Assembly (NCBI GenBank): GCA_023259925.1
Contig: JALRDS010000016.1
Coordinates: 1-10,838, forward strand
Reading direction: 5' to 3'
DNA: 10,838 nt
Source: Candidatus Saccharimonadia bacterium
GTDB lineage: Bacteria; Patescibacteriota; Saccharimonadia; Saccharimonadales; Saccharimonadaceae
Position numbers and translations under genes: made by a program. The notes under the pieces were generated by a model. That model saw nothing but the letters and a program-made list of their open reading frames with translations. It searched no databases and was not told the origin of the DNA. Below are positions 1 through 7,437 of this stretch, piece after piece. Within the stretch, counting starts at the first letter, position 1, and the number at the start of each line of letters is the position of its first letter.

Positions 1-89
1 GCCACAATACTAATCGCTGCTAATATAGCGATAACAACAATGACAATGAGGAGCTCGACGATGGTGAAAGCGCTTCTGCTTATACGCAT
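1..89 (-). CDS. Type IV prepilin / pseudopilin, N-terminal part (runs off the window)
   Basis: Only the first 29 codons are inside the window. They read MRISRSA followed by FTIVELLIVIVVIAILAA, the classic class III (type IV) prepilin signal: a short basic leader, a peptidase cleavage point before Phe8, Glu at mature position 5 (residue 12), and a long hydrophobic helix that anchors the pilin before it enters the fibre. Family knowledge: PilD-type peptidase cleaves and methylates such proteins, which then build a type IV pilus or a pseudopilus. Residue -1 is Ala rather than the usual Gly, an uncommon but tolerated variant. The ATG at 87-89 is the only good start; there is no Shine-Dalgarno, but a TATACT box lies exactly 6 nt upstream. 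Last visible gene of a minus-strand run behind a pseudouridine synthase. The globular domain is not seen, so major pilin versus minor pseudopilin cannot be decided. Confidence 0.85.
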   Translation of the reverse strand, partial: MRISRSAFTIVELLIVIVVIAILAAISIV

Positions 90-95
90 GATATG

Positions 96-104
96 AGTAT
101 AGCA
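96..104 (-). promoter_or_regulatory. Extended -10 promoter of the prepilin gene
   Basis: On the minus strand this reads TGC-TATACT, an extended -10 box, followed by exactly 6 nt and the ATG at 89. Transcription would start at or next to the A of the start codon, giving a leaderless mRNA. No convincing -35 box. It lies in the 22-nt gap after the pseudouridine synthase stop codon, so the pilin can be transcribed on its own. Confidence 0.6.
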
Positions 105-111
105 GATGGGG

Positions 112-798
112 TTAACGCTTCACTGTGGCTGCGTATGTGCCAGGAGTAAGATTGTTCAGTGTATATGAGCCAAATGTAAGCCGATGCAATGATGTAACCG
201 TGTAGCCGAGCGCTAAGAATGTTCGACGGATTTGACGGTTGCGTCCTTCGTGCATGGTGATTCGCCATTCGTGGCGCGTGTCGTCTGTGCGTTCAAGGTG
301 TAGCTTGCTGGGGCCGTCACCAATCTCTACTCCATAGTCACTAATCATTTGTTGATGAAGTGGCTCAAGCGGCTTATCTAGTTGAACGATGTATGATTTC
401 GTTTTTTGAAATGATGGGTGCGTCATACGGTGAGCAAAATCACCATCGTTAGTCAGAAGTAATATGCCAGAAGAATCTTTATCTAATCGTCCAACTGGCT
501 TTAGGTGTGACATAGAGGCTGGGAGTAAACTATATATTGTGGGATTATCGCCCTGAGCCTTACGCGAGCAAACGTAGCCGACTGGCTTGTGAAGCGCGAC
601 GTATTCAAGCTTTGTTGAGCCAGGAAGCGGCTTGCCATCAACCGTAATTTCAGATTCTGGCAAAACACTATTCCCTAGCTGGGCAATTTCGCCGTTTATG
701 TGTACACGCCCACGCTGAATGTACTCGTCGGCTTCTCTACGAGAAATACCGAGAGATAGCGCAAGATGTTTGTTTAAACGAATTGGTTTACTGCTCAC
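112..798 (-). CDS. Pseudouridine synthase, RsuA/RluB/E/F family
   Basis: A 228-residue enzyme that isomerises a specific uridine to pseudouridine in ribosomal RNA. Residues 5-50 form an S4 RNA-binding domain (RLNKHLA...GISRREADEYIQRGRVHING). The catalytic domain follows, with the motif PVGRLDKDSSGILLLTNDG at 101-119, whose Asp106 is the catalytic aspartate, and the family motif EGRNRQIRR at 184-192. Length and order (S4 then catalytic domain) match single-target small- or large-subunit synthases (RsuA, RluB, RluE, RluF); the exact target base cannot be told from sequence alone. The start is GTG at 796-798; no Shine-Dalgarno is seen, but TATACT lies exactly 6 nt upstream. It sits 21 nt behind the response regulator and 22 nt before the prepilin gene, all on one strand. 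Probably a housekeeping gene caught in this run rather than part of the signalling system. Confidence 0.93.
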   Translation of the reverse strand: MSSKPIRLNKHLALSLGISRREADEYIQRGRVHINGEIAQLGNSVLPESEITVDGKPLPGSTKLEYVALHKPVGYVCSRKAQGDNPTIYSLLPASMSHLKPVGRLDKDSSGILLLTNDGDFAHRMTHPSFQKTKSYIVQLDKPLEPLHQQMISDYGVEIGDGPSKLHLERTDDTRHEWRITMHEGRNRQIRRTFLALGYTVTSLHRLTFGSYTLNNLTPGTYAATVKR

Positions 799-804
799 TG
801 TATT

Positions 805-810
805 AGTATA
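805..810 (-). promoter_or_regulatory. -10 box of the pseudouridine synthase gene
   Basis: Minus-strand TATACT, exactly 6 nt before the GTG start, inside the 21-nt gap after the response regulator. The hexamer and spacing are the same as for the prepilin gene and predict a leaderless transcript. No -35 match is evident. Confidence 0.55.
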
Positions 811-819
811 GTAGCAGAA

Positions 820-1731
820 TTATTGACGCGGTGTTTCTTCGTATGTGCCTGCTGGGTCTGCTGGCGATTGTTGCGTCTCGGATGGTTGCAGTGCGGCCGG
901 TACTGGAGGCTGGACAGATTCAGTTGGGTTACCCGTAGCAGGGGTTGGCGGCTGCATAGTTGCGTCTGCTGTTGGAGCTGGTGGTACGCTAGGGGCGGCT
1001 GGCGGTGGCGTAAATGGCTGCGGGGCTGCTTGTTGATTTAGTTCCCTGTCCATAAGGCTAGTCAGCGGCTCGTCATCCGATTCAGGCCGCTCGATAGGCT
1101 GGATAATTCGGTCTGCTAGGCCAGCTGGGCGTGCGGTAGAGAATGGAGCCGTTGGTTGTGGTAGGCTAGTTGATGGTTCTGGTGTTGGAGCGGAAGCTGG
1201 CGCACTTTGTGCTGGTGTTGCCGGAACTGGGGCAGCCTGGGTTGGCTGAGGGGCGGAAGCGACAGACTCTGATGGAGCTTGCGGTGCTGCCACTGCGGCA
1301 ACTTGGGGAGATTGCTGTGCATCAGGGGCTGGGCTCGGACTGCCAGCTGGAGCAGCAGCTTGTGTGTCTGCGAGTACTTCGTGCACTGTACGAACGACAT
1401 CTTCAATGCCAACCTGACTTTTTACGAGGTAGCGATCGGCGCCTAGCTGCTCACCGCGTTGTCGTTGATCTTCAGAACTAAGTGCGGTCATCATGATAAC
1501 CTTAATTGTTTTAGTCTCGGAAGTCGAACGAAGTATATCGAGCATGTCAAAGCCGGATATCTTTGGCATCATTACATCGCTGAGAATCAGTTGTGGGCGT
1601 TCTTTGATAGCCATTGCAAGAGCTTCTTCACCGTCGCCAGCGCTAACAATGTCGTAGCCTTCTGCTAGTAGCCTCACCCCGTATATTTCGCGAAGACTTT
1701 TATCGTCTTCTACTAACAGTATTTTTGTCAT
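820..1731 (-). CDS. Response regulator: receiver domain plus long Pro/Ala-rich tail
   Basis: 303 residues. Residues 1-122 are a complete CheY-like receiver: acidic pair Glu8/Asp9-Asp10, phospho-acceptor Asp52 (ILSDVMMPKISG), Thr82 (MMTALSS) and Lys104 (YLVKS). It would accept phosphate from the histidine kinase encoded just upstream. No DNA-binding or enzymatic output domain follows. Residues 124-303 are low-complexity sequence rich in Pro, Ala, Gln, Thr and Ser, interrupted by one more ordered, charged stretch at about 198-234 (TARPAGLADRIIQPIERP, then an acidic patch and LTSLMDRELNQQ). Output is therefore probably by protein-protein contact; that is an inference. The ATG at 1729-1731 has AGGGG four bases upstream. 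Gap to the kinase gene is 44 nt. Several open frames opposite the tail are composition artefacts. Confidence 0.9.
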   Translation of the reverse strand: MTKILLVEDDKSLREIYGVRLLAEGYDIVSAGDGEEALAMAIKERPQLILSDVMMPKISGFDMLDILRSTSETKTIKVIMMTALSSEDQRQRGEQLGADRYLVKSQVGIEDVVRTVHEVLADTQAAAPAGSPSPAPDAQQSPQVAAVAAPQAPSESVASAPQPTQAAPVPATPAQSAPASAPTPEPSTSLPQPTAPFSTARPAGLADRIIQPIERPESDDEPLTSLMDRELNQQAAPQPFTPPPAAPSVPPAPTADATMQPPTPATGNPTESVQPPVPAALQPSETQQSPADPAGTYEETPRQ

Positions 1732-1734
1732 ATT

Positions 1735-1746
1735 GCCCCTATTGTA
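1735..1746 (-). promoter_or_regulatory. Ribosome binding site and possible internal -10 before the response regulator
   Basis: Minus strand: TACAAT (1741-1746) is followed directly by AGGGGC and then CAATATG-type spacing to the start. AGGGG is a usable Shine-Dalgarno at 4-nt spacing if the mRNA comes from the kinase promoter. A transcript started from TACAAT would begin near 1734 and lack it. Both readings are possible. Confidence 0.4.
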
Positions 1747-1775
1747 CCCGCTTCGTTTTTAAATTGCTATAGCCC

Positions 1776-3755
1776 TTATGGTTGATTCGATATATTACTT
1801 GTACTACGGTTTGGAATTTGAACTGGTCGAGAAGTATACTGTGCCTTATTCTGTTCTAGCTGTGACAGTGGAATATTGGGTGCCTGTTGAGTTACGGGTC
1901 GTCTCGGTATAATGTCTTGCCCAGGCCTTGTGGCGGTGGGCATTGGCTGGGGTGTATTTTGAAGCGGCGGTGCTTGTGTGGGCTGCTGAGGAATACTGCT
2001 TGGTGCAGGCTGTGTTTGCGTTATTTTTTGTGGCTGAGTGTTTTGGGCTACCACTGGTGGTTGCACTTGTGCTTGCTCGGGTGCTTCGCTAGAAACCTGG
2101 AGCTGAGCTGGTGATGGCTGCAGAGTTGGTTTGGCTACAGCTGGAGTGGATTCTTTCAGCTGAACGGCTTCAGTATGATCGATACGCGGAAGTACAAGTG
2201 AGAACGTACTCCCTTTCTTGTATTCACTTTCTACAGTCATGCGGCCACCCATTACTTCTGCTAATCTTCGACAAAGGTACAGTCCTAATCCGGTGCCGCC
2301 AATCTCCCTGGTATCACTATTGTCTACGCGGTAGAATTTTTGGAACAAATGAGGGATATCTTCAGCGGGAATACCAATACCGCTATCCTTCACGCTAATA
2401 GTCACGTGGCTGTCATCACCAACAACGTTCACCACCACGTCGCCTGTAAGGGTGTATTTAATAGCGTTTTCAATGAGGTTGGAAGTTACTTCACGCAAAT
2501 GATCTTTGTCGGCATGTACGTAGTACACCGGCATGAGTTTTCGGTCGCCTGCTGCGGCATCGTCAACGTGTGGCTGGTACACAAAACGAAGATTTTTTTC
2601 GAGGGCTTTTGGTCGAAGGCCCTCAGCAATATCACCTACAAAAGCAGCGGTATCTACTACTACTGGGCTGCTATTAAGTCGGCCATCATCTGCCTTTGTT
2701 ACATCAAGAAGGTCTTGGAATAGCCGGCCTAAATGCTGAGCAGAAGCCTGGGCTTTTTGAATATAGTCTCGGGCTTTCTCGTCGATTGTGGCTGTGGCTG
2801 GGTTGAGCGCTAATCCCAAGTACCCTTCAATACTGGCTACAGGCGTACGCATTTCATGGCTAGCGGTAGAAATAAATTCCGCTTGTTCACGTTCTTCAGC
2901 TTTCTCTTTGGTCATATCTCGAAATACCATAATGGCACCGTTGGCTGGCTGGCCAAGTGGTGACACAACAACTGAAAGCAGCATTTTTTTACCAGCTTCT
3001 GTCGAAATTGAGAAATCCTCTGAATGCACTTCCCTGTTGCCGCCAAGTACTTTAGCAATTGGGTCGTCTTCTGGTGCGATTGGCTTATCGGCTTTGTCTT
3101 TTAGTTTGACAACAGATTCGTAACTTAATCCAATAGCATCATTTTGCCCCCAGCCCAGTAGCTGTGTGGCTGCGGGATTAATGAGCTGAATTACCCCCTC
3201 CTTATCAACAGCGAGTACTCCGTCATTGATGGCGTTAATCACAATTTCTGATTTATTCGCTTCGTGGCTGAGTTCTGTAGCAAGCTCACGGTACGCCTTG
3301 TCTTGTTTTGTATCTTTCTCAGATTTCGAGTGCCAAATAATAAAACTAACGACAAGTGACGCTAGTGTTGCAATAACAGCAATAACAATACTGCTGATTG
3401 AGGCTTCGGTTACGAATTGATGCGCGCTATGTGCTGCTAGAAGAAGCCCGATAAGGCCTATGCCAAGCCAGCCAAATATTCCAGCAAAGACTACGACACC
3501 CATCCATAGCCCAATCAGAGGAGAGCTTGAATGGCCTGTTGTTGCGATAATGCTCGCAATCGTTACTGTAAGCGATGTGTATAAGATGAATGTGACCAGC
3601 CATAGGCGACGGCGCGGCGTCACAAAGTACAGAACGACAGATACAAGGAGTGTAGCAGCTGCTAGGCTACCACTGAGCGTCGATACAGGTAGCAGTAATG
3701 CAACTGTGCTATCAGGAATAATATATGGCAACGCGAATAAGCAAAGGATGACCAA
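1776..3755 (-). CDS. Membrane sensor histidine kinase with PAS domain and Pro/Gln-rich tail
   Basis: A 659-residue membrane kinase. Residues 1-141 hold about five hydrophobic segments and no large outside domain, so it likely senses within or near the membrane. A PAS domain follows at about 165-282 (NDGVLAVDKEGVIQLINPAA...VFRDMTKEK). HisKA spans 290-355 with phospho-acceptor His300 in SHEMRTP. The ATPase domain (about 415-523) shows the N box NLIENAIKYT, DSGIGIP (457-463), FQKFYR and GGTGLGL (486-492). Residues 530-659 form a low-complexity Pro/Gln/Ala tail, like its partner regulator. It resembles PhoR/VicK-type kinases. The start is uncertain: TTG at 3753-3755 is the first usual start codon, but the frame stays open for 36 codons back to a TAA at 3864-3866 and encodes a fitting basic-hydrophobic lead-in (FWHRRIAETAAFVAL). 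A rare start such as ATT is possible. First gene of the minus-strand run. Confidence 0.92.
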   Translation of the reverse strand: MVILCLFALPYIIPDSTVALLLPVSTLSGSLAAATLLVSVVLYFVTPRRRLWLVTFILYTSLTVTIASIIATTGHSSSPLIGLWMGVVVFAGIFGWLGIGLIGLLLAAHSAHQFVTEASISSIVIAVIATLASLVVSFIIWHSKSEKDTKQDKAYRELATELSHEANKSEIVINAINDGVLAVDKEGVIQLINPAATQLLGWGQNDAIGLSYESVVKLKDKADKPIAPEDDPIAKVLGGNREVHSEDFSISTEAGKKMLLSVVVSPLGQPANGAIMVFRDMTKEKAEEREQAEFISTASHEMRTPVASIEGYLGLALNPATATIDEKARDYIQKAQASAQHLGRLFQDLLDVTKADDGRLNSSPVVVDTAAFVGDIAEGLRPKALEKNLRFVYQPHVDDAAAGDRKLMPVYYVHADKDHLREVTSNLIENAIKYTLTGDVVVNVVGDDSHVTISVKDSGIGIPAEDIPHLFQKFYRVDNSDTREIGGTGLGLYLCRRLAEVMGGRMTVESEYKKGSTFSLVLPRIDHTEAVQLKESTPAVAKPTLQPSPAQLQVSSEAPEQAQVQPPVVAQNTQPQKITQTQPAPSSIPQQPTQAPPLQNTPQPMPTATRPGQDIIPRRPVTQQAPNIPLSQLEQNKAQYTSRPVQIPNRSTSNISNQP

Positions 3756-3879
3756 TGCTACAAATGCGGCCGTCTCAGCAATGCGTCGATGCCAAAAGCG
3801 TGTAATAAACGTTGGCTGGATAGTACTTCTATGCCCCCTAAATTTGTCTGGTTTTATTATGCCTTAAGGTTACTCAAAA

Positions 3880-3888
3880 TGCTATTGT
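3880..3888 (+). promoter_or_regulatory. Possible extended -10 promoter for the hydrolase-like gene
   Basis: TGC-TATTGT, an extended -10 form, in the divergent spacer between the kinase and the hydrolase-like gene. It would give a leader of about 60 nt carrying the GAGGTG ribosome binding site. No clear -35. Tentative. Confidence 0.35.
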
Positions 3889-3945
3889 TTTTTAGGAACG
3901 CAGGGCGTATGCTTGAATCACCACTCATCAACAGCAACAGAGTAA

Positions 3946-3951
3946 GAGGTG
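3946..3951 (+). promoter_or_regulatory. Ribosome binding site deciding the start at 3957
   Basis: GAGGTG, six consecutive matches to the anti-Shine-Dalgarno complement, 5 nt before ATG 3957. This favours 3957 over upstream in-frame ATGs at 3789 and 3910, which have no comparable site. Confidence 0.6.
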
Positions 3952-3956
3952 TAACC

Positions 3957-5117
3957 ATGAGAGCAGCAAAACTACTACGTAACTATGCGGCACCCTCCCC
4001 AGACATGTTGTTCGAGCGGGCAATGAAAGATGAAAAGACGTACCCAGAACTTGCAAACGGCACCGAGATTGTGCCGATTTTTAATCCCGATGTTCGTGTG
4101 ATAGCCGAGGGTGATCGAGAAACACTATATGACAATAGCGGGGACGCGTATGGGGTAAAGCAGCTGTATGCGGCTGAATCTGACTTCGGCATTGATTACA
4201 TGAGCGCTCTGTATAGCCCACTTGATGGGCCTAGGCATGACTTTTATATTGATATTGATACACCGGTTGCTACCGGGATTCATGGTTTGAATGATGAAGT
4301 GGCGGCTCGCTTGCTTCGTGAGGTCGGTGTGCCAGTACTCTTGAAAGGGCCCGAGTTTAGTGGGGGTAAGCAAACTGGGCTACGTGGTCTAGGACGCGTG
4401 GCGCTGGCCTCATCAAATGTTTCACAATCATTTAGTGCCGAAACCTCCATGGCGATAAGCGAAAAAATCTTGGCGCTCAATCCACATGTACCGCCTACTG
4501 CTGCGGTGTACGGTAAGTCACGCGGCGCAATGATAGGTGGAAAAAAATACCCGTATGCACATGATGCCGGCATAAACGTGGTTCATTATCGATTGATTGA
4601 CCCTTGTGTCGGTAAGCGTGCACTCGAGGGCGTGGGAGATATCATGCGGTATGGTGCCTGGCCGGCATCTGATTTGTTACGATCGTTACCATCTTTCGCC
4701 CGATTTGCGCTCGAGGGTAATCTTCGCGCACGGGCTCATACTGTTGAGACATCTCCAGCCTACCTGGCAGGCATGATGCTAGGCACGGTTCCAAGTTTGC
4801 TGAGCGGTGAAGCTATGGGTAATCGCATACCCTTACACAAGGGTGTTAGCTTGGTGCATATGGCAAGTAATCCAATTGCAGATACGGCCGAATACCTCGA
4901 GCAGTTTAGGCATCATCAATATTTTGATCATCATGAAATACCAGATACGCATATTGGCGGTATAGTCTTGCCGCGAAATATTGCGCGGTCGGTTCGTCAT
5001 TTTAAAGAGTTCGGTGCTGAATTCGACCGGGCAGCTGGCAACGAACATTTAATTAATTGGGATAAAGTACATAATAATCCGAATAAGCTCGACGCGACTC
5101 AAACATACGCCGCATAG
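3957..5117 (+). CDS. Unnamed protein with alpha/beta-hydrolase-like features
   Basis: 386 residues from the ATG with the good ribosome binding site. I do not recognise a named family. What can be seen: a hydrophobic strand and TAAVYGKSRGAMIG at 181-194, where GKSRG fits the GxSxG nucleophile elbow (Ser188); upstream, TPVATGIHGLNDEVAARLL (102-120), which looks like the strand-turn-helix that often holds the oxyanion hole; downstream, VVHYRLIDP (208-216), then GVSLVHMASNPIADTAEYLEQF (about 296-317, Asp309) and IPDTHIGGIVLP (328-339, His332). Ser188, Asp309 and His332 are in the order expected for an alpha/beta-hydrolase triad. There is no signal peptide or membrane segment, so it is probably cytoplasmic. 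Substrate unknown. It is divergent to the kinase gene and convergent with the MMPL gene, only 6 nt away. Fold assignment is inference from motif order; a non-catalytic relative is possible. Confidence 0.8.
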   Translation: MRAAKLLRNYAAPSPDMLFERAMKDEKTYPELANGTEIVPIFNPDVRVIAEGDRETLYDNSGDAYGVKQLYAAESDFGIDYMSALYSPLDGPRHDFYIDIDTPVATGIHGLNDEVAARLLREVGVPVLLKGPEFSGGKQTGLRGLGRVALASSNVSQSFSAETSMAISEKILALNPHVPPTAAVYGKSRGAMIGGKKYPYAHDAGINVVHYRLIDPCVGKRALEGVGDIMRYGAWPASDLLRSLPSFARFALEGNLRARAHTVETSPAYLAGMMLGTVPSLLSGEAMGNRIPLHKGVSLVHMASNPIADTAEYLEQFRHHQYFDHHEIPDTHIGGIVLPRNIARSVRHFKEFGAEFDRAAGNEHLINWDKVHNNPNKLDATQTYAA

Positions 5118-5123
5118 CAGCAG

Positions 5124-7355
5124 TTATTTTATTCTGTTATTGAACGGCCACCACGTCAACGCTCCAATATCGCGCACTAGTGCAGGTACAAGTAAGGATC
5201 TGACTACGATCGTATCAAGTAGGACGCCAAACGCCACAATGAATGCAAGTTGAGCAAGGAATAAAATAGGAATAACCGCCAGTGCCGCAAAGGTTGCAGC
5301 TAATACAATCCCCGCAGATGTAATCACTCCGCCAGTTACAATTAACCCGATACTCACGCCCTTTTTTGTGCCAATCTTAAGCGACTCCTCACGCACTCTC
5401 GTAAGAAGGAATATGTTGTAGTCGATACCGAGTGCTACAAGGAATATAAATCCATACAGCACAACCGACGGATCAGCACCTGGGAACTGCCATATGTGAT
5501 TGAATAATAGTGCAGAAATACCAAGAGTTGCACCAAATGAAAGTACTGTAGTGGCGAGTAATAGTACTGGAGCTAATAATGATCTAAGGAGAGCTGCAAG
5601 AATAACAGTGATAACAAGTAACACCGCGGGGATGACTACCAGTTGGTCTCTTAGAGCGCTTTGTTTGGTGTCGAGTTGTGTTGCGCTCAGTCCACCAATT
5701 TGTATACGGTTGTCAACTGATTGCAACGAAGAGCGCAGCTGAGCGACAGTATTCTGCGCGGCTTCTGAGTCGCTACTGTCAGTGAGAGTTGCCTGTAAGA
5801 GGACGGTGTCATTTACGACAGTCGGCTCTGCGTTCTTGAATGGATATGCTTGCATGGCAATTGTATCGACTGCTGGGGAGTTGCCCTGCGATGCGATGAT
5901 TTTTTGACGTATGGATTCTTTTAATTTTTGTTCGGCTTCACCAATCGGCATGGAGCCTGATGGACTATCTTTCGCGGCTATTTCGAGTGATGCGACGCCA
6001 TCGGCTTTATCGAGATTTTGAACTGTAGCTTCTAATGACGTCTCGGGGACTAAGATTTGCGCAGGTGTACCAGATCCTGCCGGGAAATATGTACTTAAAA
6101 TCTCTTGTCCTTGTCTTGCCCGTGACTCACCAAGTAGTAAGTCACTTTGTGCAACGCCATCAGCACGCAATTGAATAATACCAATACATGCCGCCAATAA
6201 TAGTACTGTGGTAATTATCCAGATTTGTCTTGTATGCTGTTCAACAAACCGTGCAACGGCTGGCCAGATCCCTGTAGCTTTTGAGTCATCTATTTTTGAG
6301 TTTATTTTTTCTTTTGTTGGGATTTTGGGCCAAAAAACCGGGCGTCCAATCGCGAGTAGTGCAGCCGGTAGGAACGTGAGCGCACTGAGCATGGCGGCTG
6401 CGATACCGATAGCACCAACTGGTCCGAGTGCTTGATTAGAAGCTAAGTCTGACAAGAGTAAACACAACAGGCCTGCAATTACGGTACCACCGGCGGCACC
6501 AATCGGTTCAATTGAACGTTTCCAACTTTTAATAATTGCAATTGTAACAGTTGCCTGTCTTTTTAGTTCTTCTCGGTAACGTGCTACGTACAGTAATGCA
6601 TAATCTGTCGCTGCACCGACTACCAATATAAACAAGATTCCTTGGACTTGCCCATTGAGTCGAATAATATCGGCTTTTGCTAGGTAGTACACCACTAAAA
6701 TAGCGGCGGATAGAGCCACGATTGAGGTAAGCAAAACGACAAATGGCAGAATTGGTGAGCGGTACACAATAAGCAAGATAATAAACACTACGCTCAGGGC
6801 TACACCCAAGAGAAGTCCGTCTATGCCTGAAAAAGCTTTTGACAGATCGGTCGAGAATCCAACTGGTCCGCTAATGTAGTACGTAACGCCAACAGACTCG
6901 TCGTCTAATAGTTTGGTGATTTTCTCTGTAGTATCTTTAAATTCTTCATCACTAGCGACGTTTACGGCTACAAATGCTGCTTCCTTGTTGTCTGAAATAA
7001 TCGGCGGTGAGACATCGCCAGTAACTTCGGGTAAGGATGTTAGGTTGTCTGTAGCACTTGCGATTGCGCCAATGTTTTCGTTGCTTAGGTTGTTAGATTC
7101 ATTTGAAAACACAATAATTGCTGGCACTGACGAGTCGTCACGGAATGCTTTAAGTCGGTTTGTAACTTGGGTTGATTCGGCGTCAACCGGCAAAAAAGAT
7201 GATTGATCATTCGTTGCAACTTCGCTAATTTTGCCAAAATATGGCCCACCTACTGCGCTGACAGCCAGCCATGCTGTAATAAAAATAGTAGACACGAGTA
7301 CACGAAATACTGTGGGATGCTGTGTAAAATACCTAACGATTTTAGATATGTTCAT
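5124..7355 (-). CDS. MMPL-family (RND superfamily) membrane transporter
   Basis: 743 residues with the duplicated RND/MMPL plan: one N-terminal membrane helix (about 16-36), an outside domain (about 45-170), five helices (about 178-340), a linker, another helix (about 377-395), a second outside domain (about 400-565) and five final helices (about 570-728). The Asp-Tyr pairs typical of MmpL proton relays are in both halves: GAATDYALLYVARYREE (Asp251-Tyr252) and GIDYNIFLLTRVREE (Asp645-Tyr646). Family role: proton-driven export of lipids, peptides or drugs; the substrate here is unknown. Size and motifs resemble actinobacterial and Firmicute MMPL proteins. The start ATG at 7353-7355 lies 8 nt after a TGC-TACACT box. 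A Crp-like regulator is encoded divergently 82 bp away, with a palindrome between them, so regulation by that protein is likely. Confidence 0.93.
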   Translation of the reverse strand: MNISKIVRYFTQHPTVFRVLVSTIFITAWLAVSAVGGPYFGKISEVATNDQSSFLPVDAESTQVTNRLKAFRDDSSVPAIIVFSNESNNLSNENIGAIASATDNLTSLPEVTGDVSPPIISDNKEAAFVAVNVASDEEFKDTTEKITKLLDDESVGVTYYISGPVGFSTDLSKAFSGIDGLLLGVALSVVFIILLIVYRSPILPFVVLLTSIVALSAAILVVYYLAKADIIRLNGQVQGILFILVVGAATDYALLYVARYREELKRQATVTIAIIKSWKRSIEPIGAAGGTVIAGLLCLLLSDLASNQALGPVGAIGIAAAMLSALTFLPAALLAIGRPVFWPKIPTKEKINSKIDDSKATGIWPAVARFVEQHTRQIWIITTVLLLAACIGIIQLRADGVAQSDLLLGESRARQGQEILSTYFPAGSGTPAQILVPETSLEATVQNLDKADGVASLEIAAKDSPSGSMPIGEAEQKLKESIRQKIIASQGNSPAVDTIAMQAYPFKNAEPTVVNDTVLLQATLTDSSDSEAAQNTVAQLRSSLQSVDNRIQIGGLSATQLDTKQSALRDQLVVIPAVLLVITVILAALLRSLLAPVLLLATTVLSFGATLGISALLFNHIWQFPGADPSVVLYGFIFLVALGIDYNIFLLTRVREESLKIGTKKGVSIGLIVTGGVITSAGIVLAATFAALAVIPILFLAQLAFIVAFGVLLDTIVVRSLLVPALVRDIGALTWWPFNNRIK

Positions 7356-7363
7356 ATGTAGTC

Positions 7364-7372
7364 AGTGTAGCA
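7364..7372 (-). promoter_or_regulatory. Extended -10 promoter of the MMPL gene
   Basis: Minus-strand TGC-TACACT, 8 nt before the ATG, predicting a leader of at most a few nucleotides. The TGC part overlaps the palindrome at 7370-7387, so a protein bound there would cover the region just upstream of the -10 and should block RNA polymerase. Confidence 0.5.
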
Positions 7373-7387
7373 CTATTTTAGTAGTGC
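7370..7387. promoter_or_regulatory. Candidate Crp/Fnr-type operator
   Basis: GCACTA-TTTTAG-TAGTGC: perfect 6-bp half-sites separated by 6 bp, the geometry of Crp-family sites (E. coli CRP uses TGTGA-N6-TCACA). It lies in the spacer between a Crp-family gene and a transporter gene. It overlaps the MMPL promoter upstream of its -10. Its centre is about 60 bp upstream of the predicted start of the regulator's own transcript, close to the class I activator position. That the neighbouring protein binds here is inference. Confidence 0.5.
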
Positions 7388-7425
7388 GGGTATCTGCCCT
7401 GTGGTAAATATTGGTCAATTGTGGC

Positions 7426-7431
7426 TATGCT
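7426..7431 (+). promoter_or_regulatory. -10 box of the Crp-like regulator gene
   Basis: TATGCT, exactly 6 nt before ATG 7438. It matches the TANNNT-N6-start pattern of other genes here and predicts a leaderless transcript. It is also the main reason to choose ATG 7438 over the in-frame TTG at 7411. Confidence 0.5.
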
Positions 7432-7437
7432 CGATAT

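Noticed and set aside
823..1668. Several open frames on both strands opposite or within the response regulator tail
   Set aside because: They are by-products of the GC- and Pro/Ala-rich codons of the tail; no start signals, no family features, wholly inside a well-supported gene.
3789..3956. Longer start (ATG 3789 or 3910) for the hydrolase-like gene
   Set aside because: The extra residues look non-conserved and overlap the kinase 5' region; the ATG at 3957 has GAGGTG at 5 nt, which the others lack.
5500..7206. Plus-strand frames opposite the MMPL gene
   Set aside because: Low-complexity shadows of hydrophobic codons; no ribosome binding site or family features.
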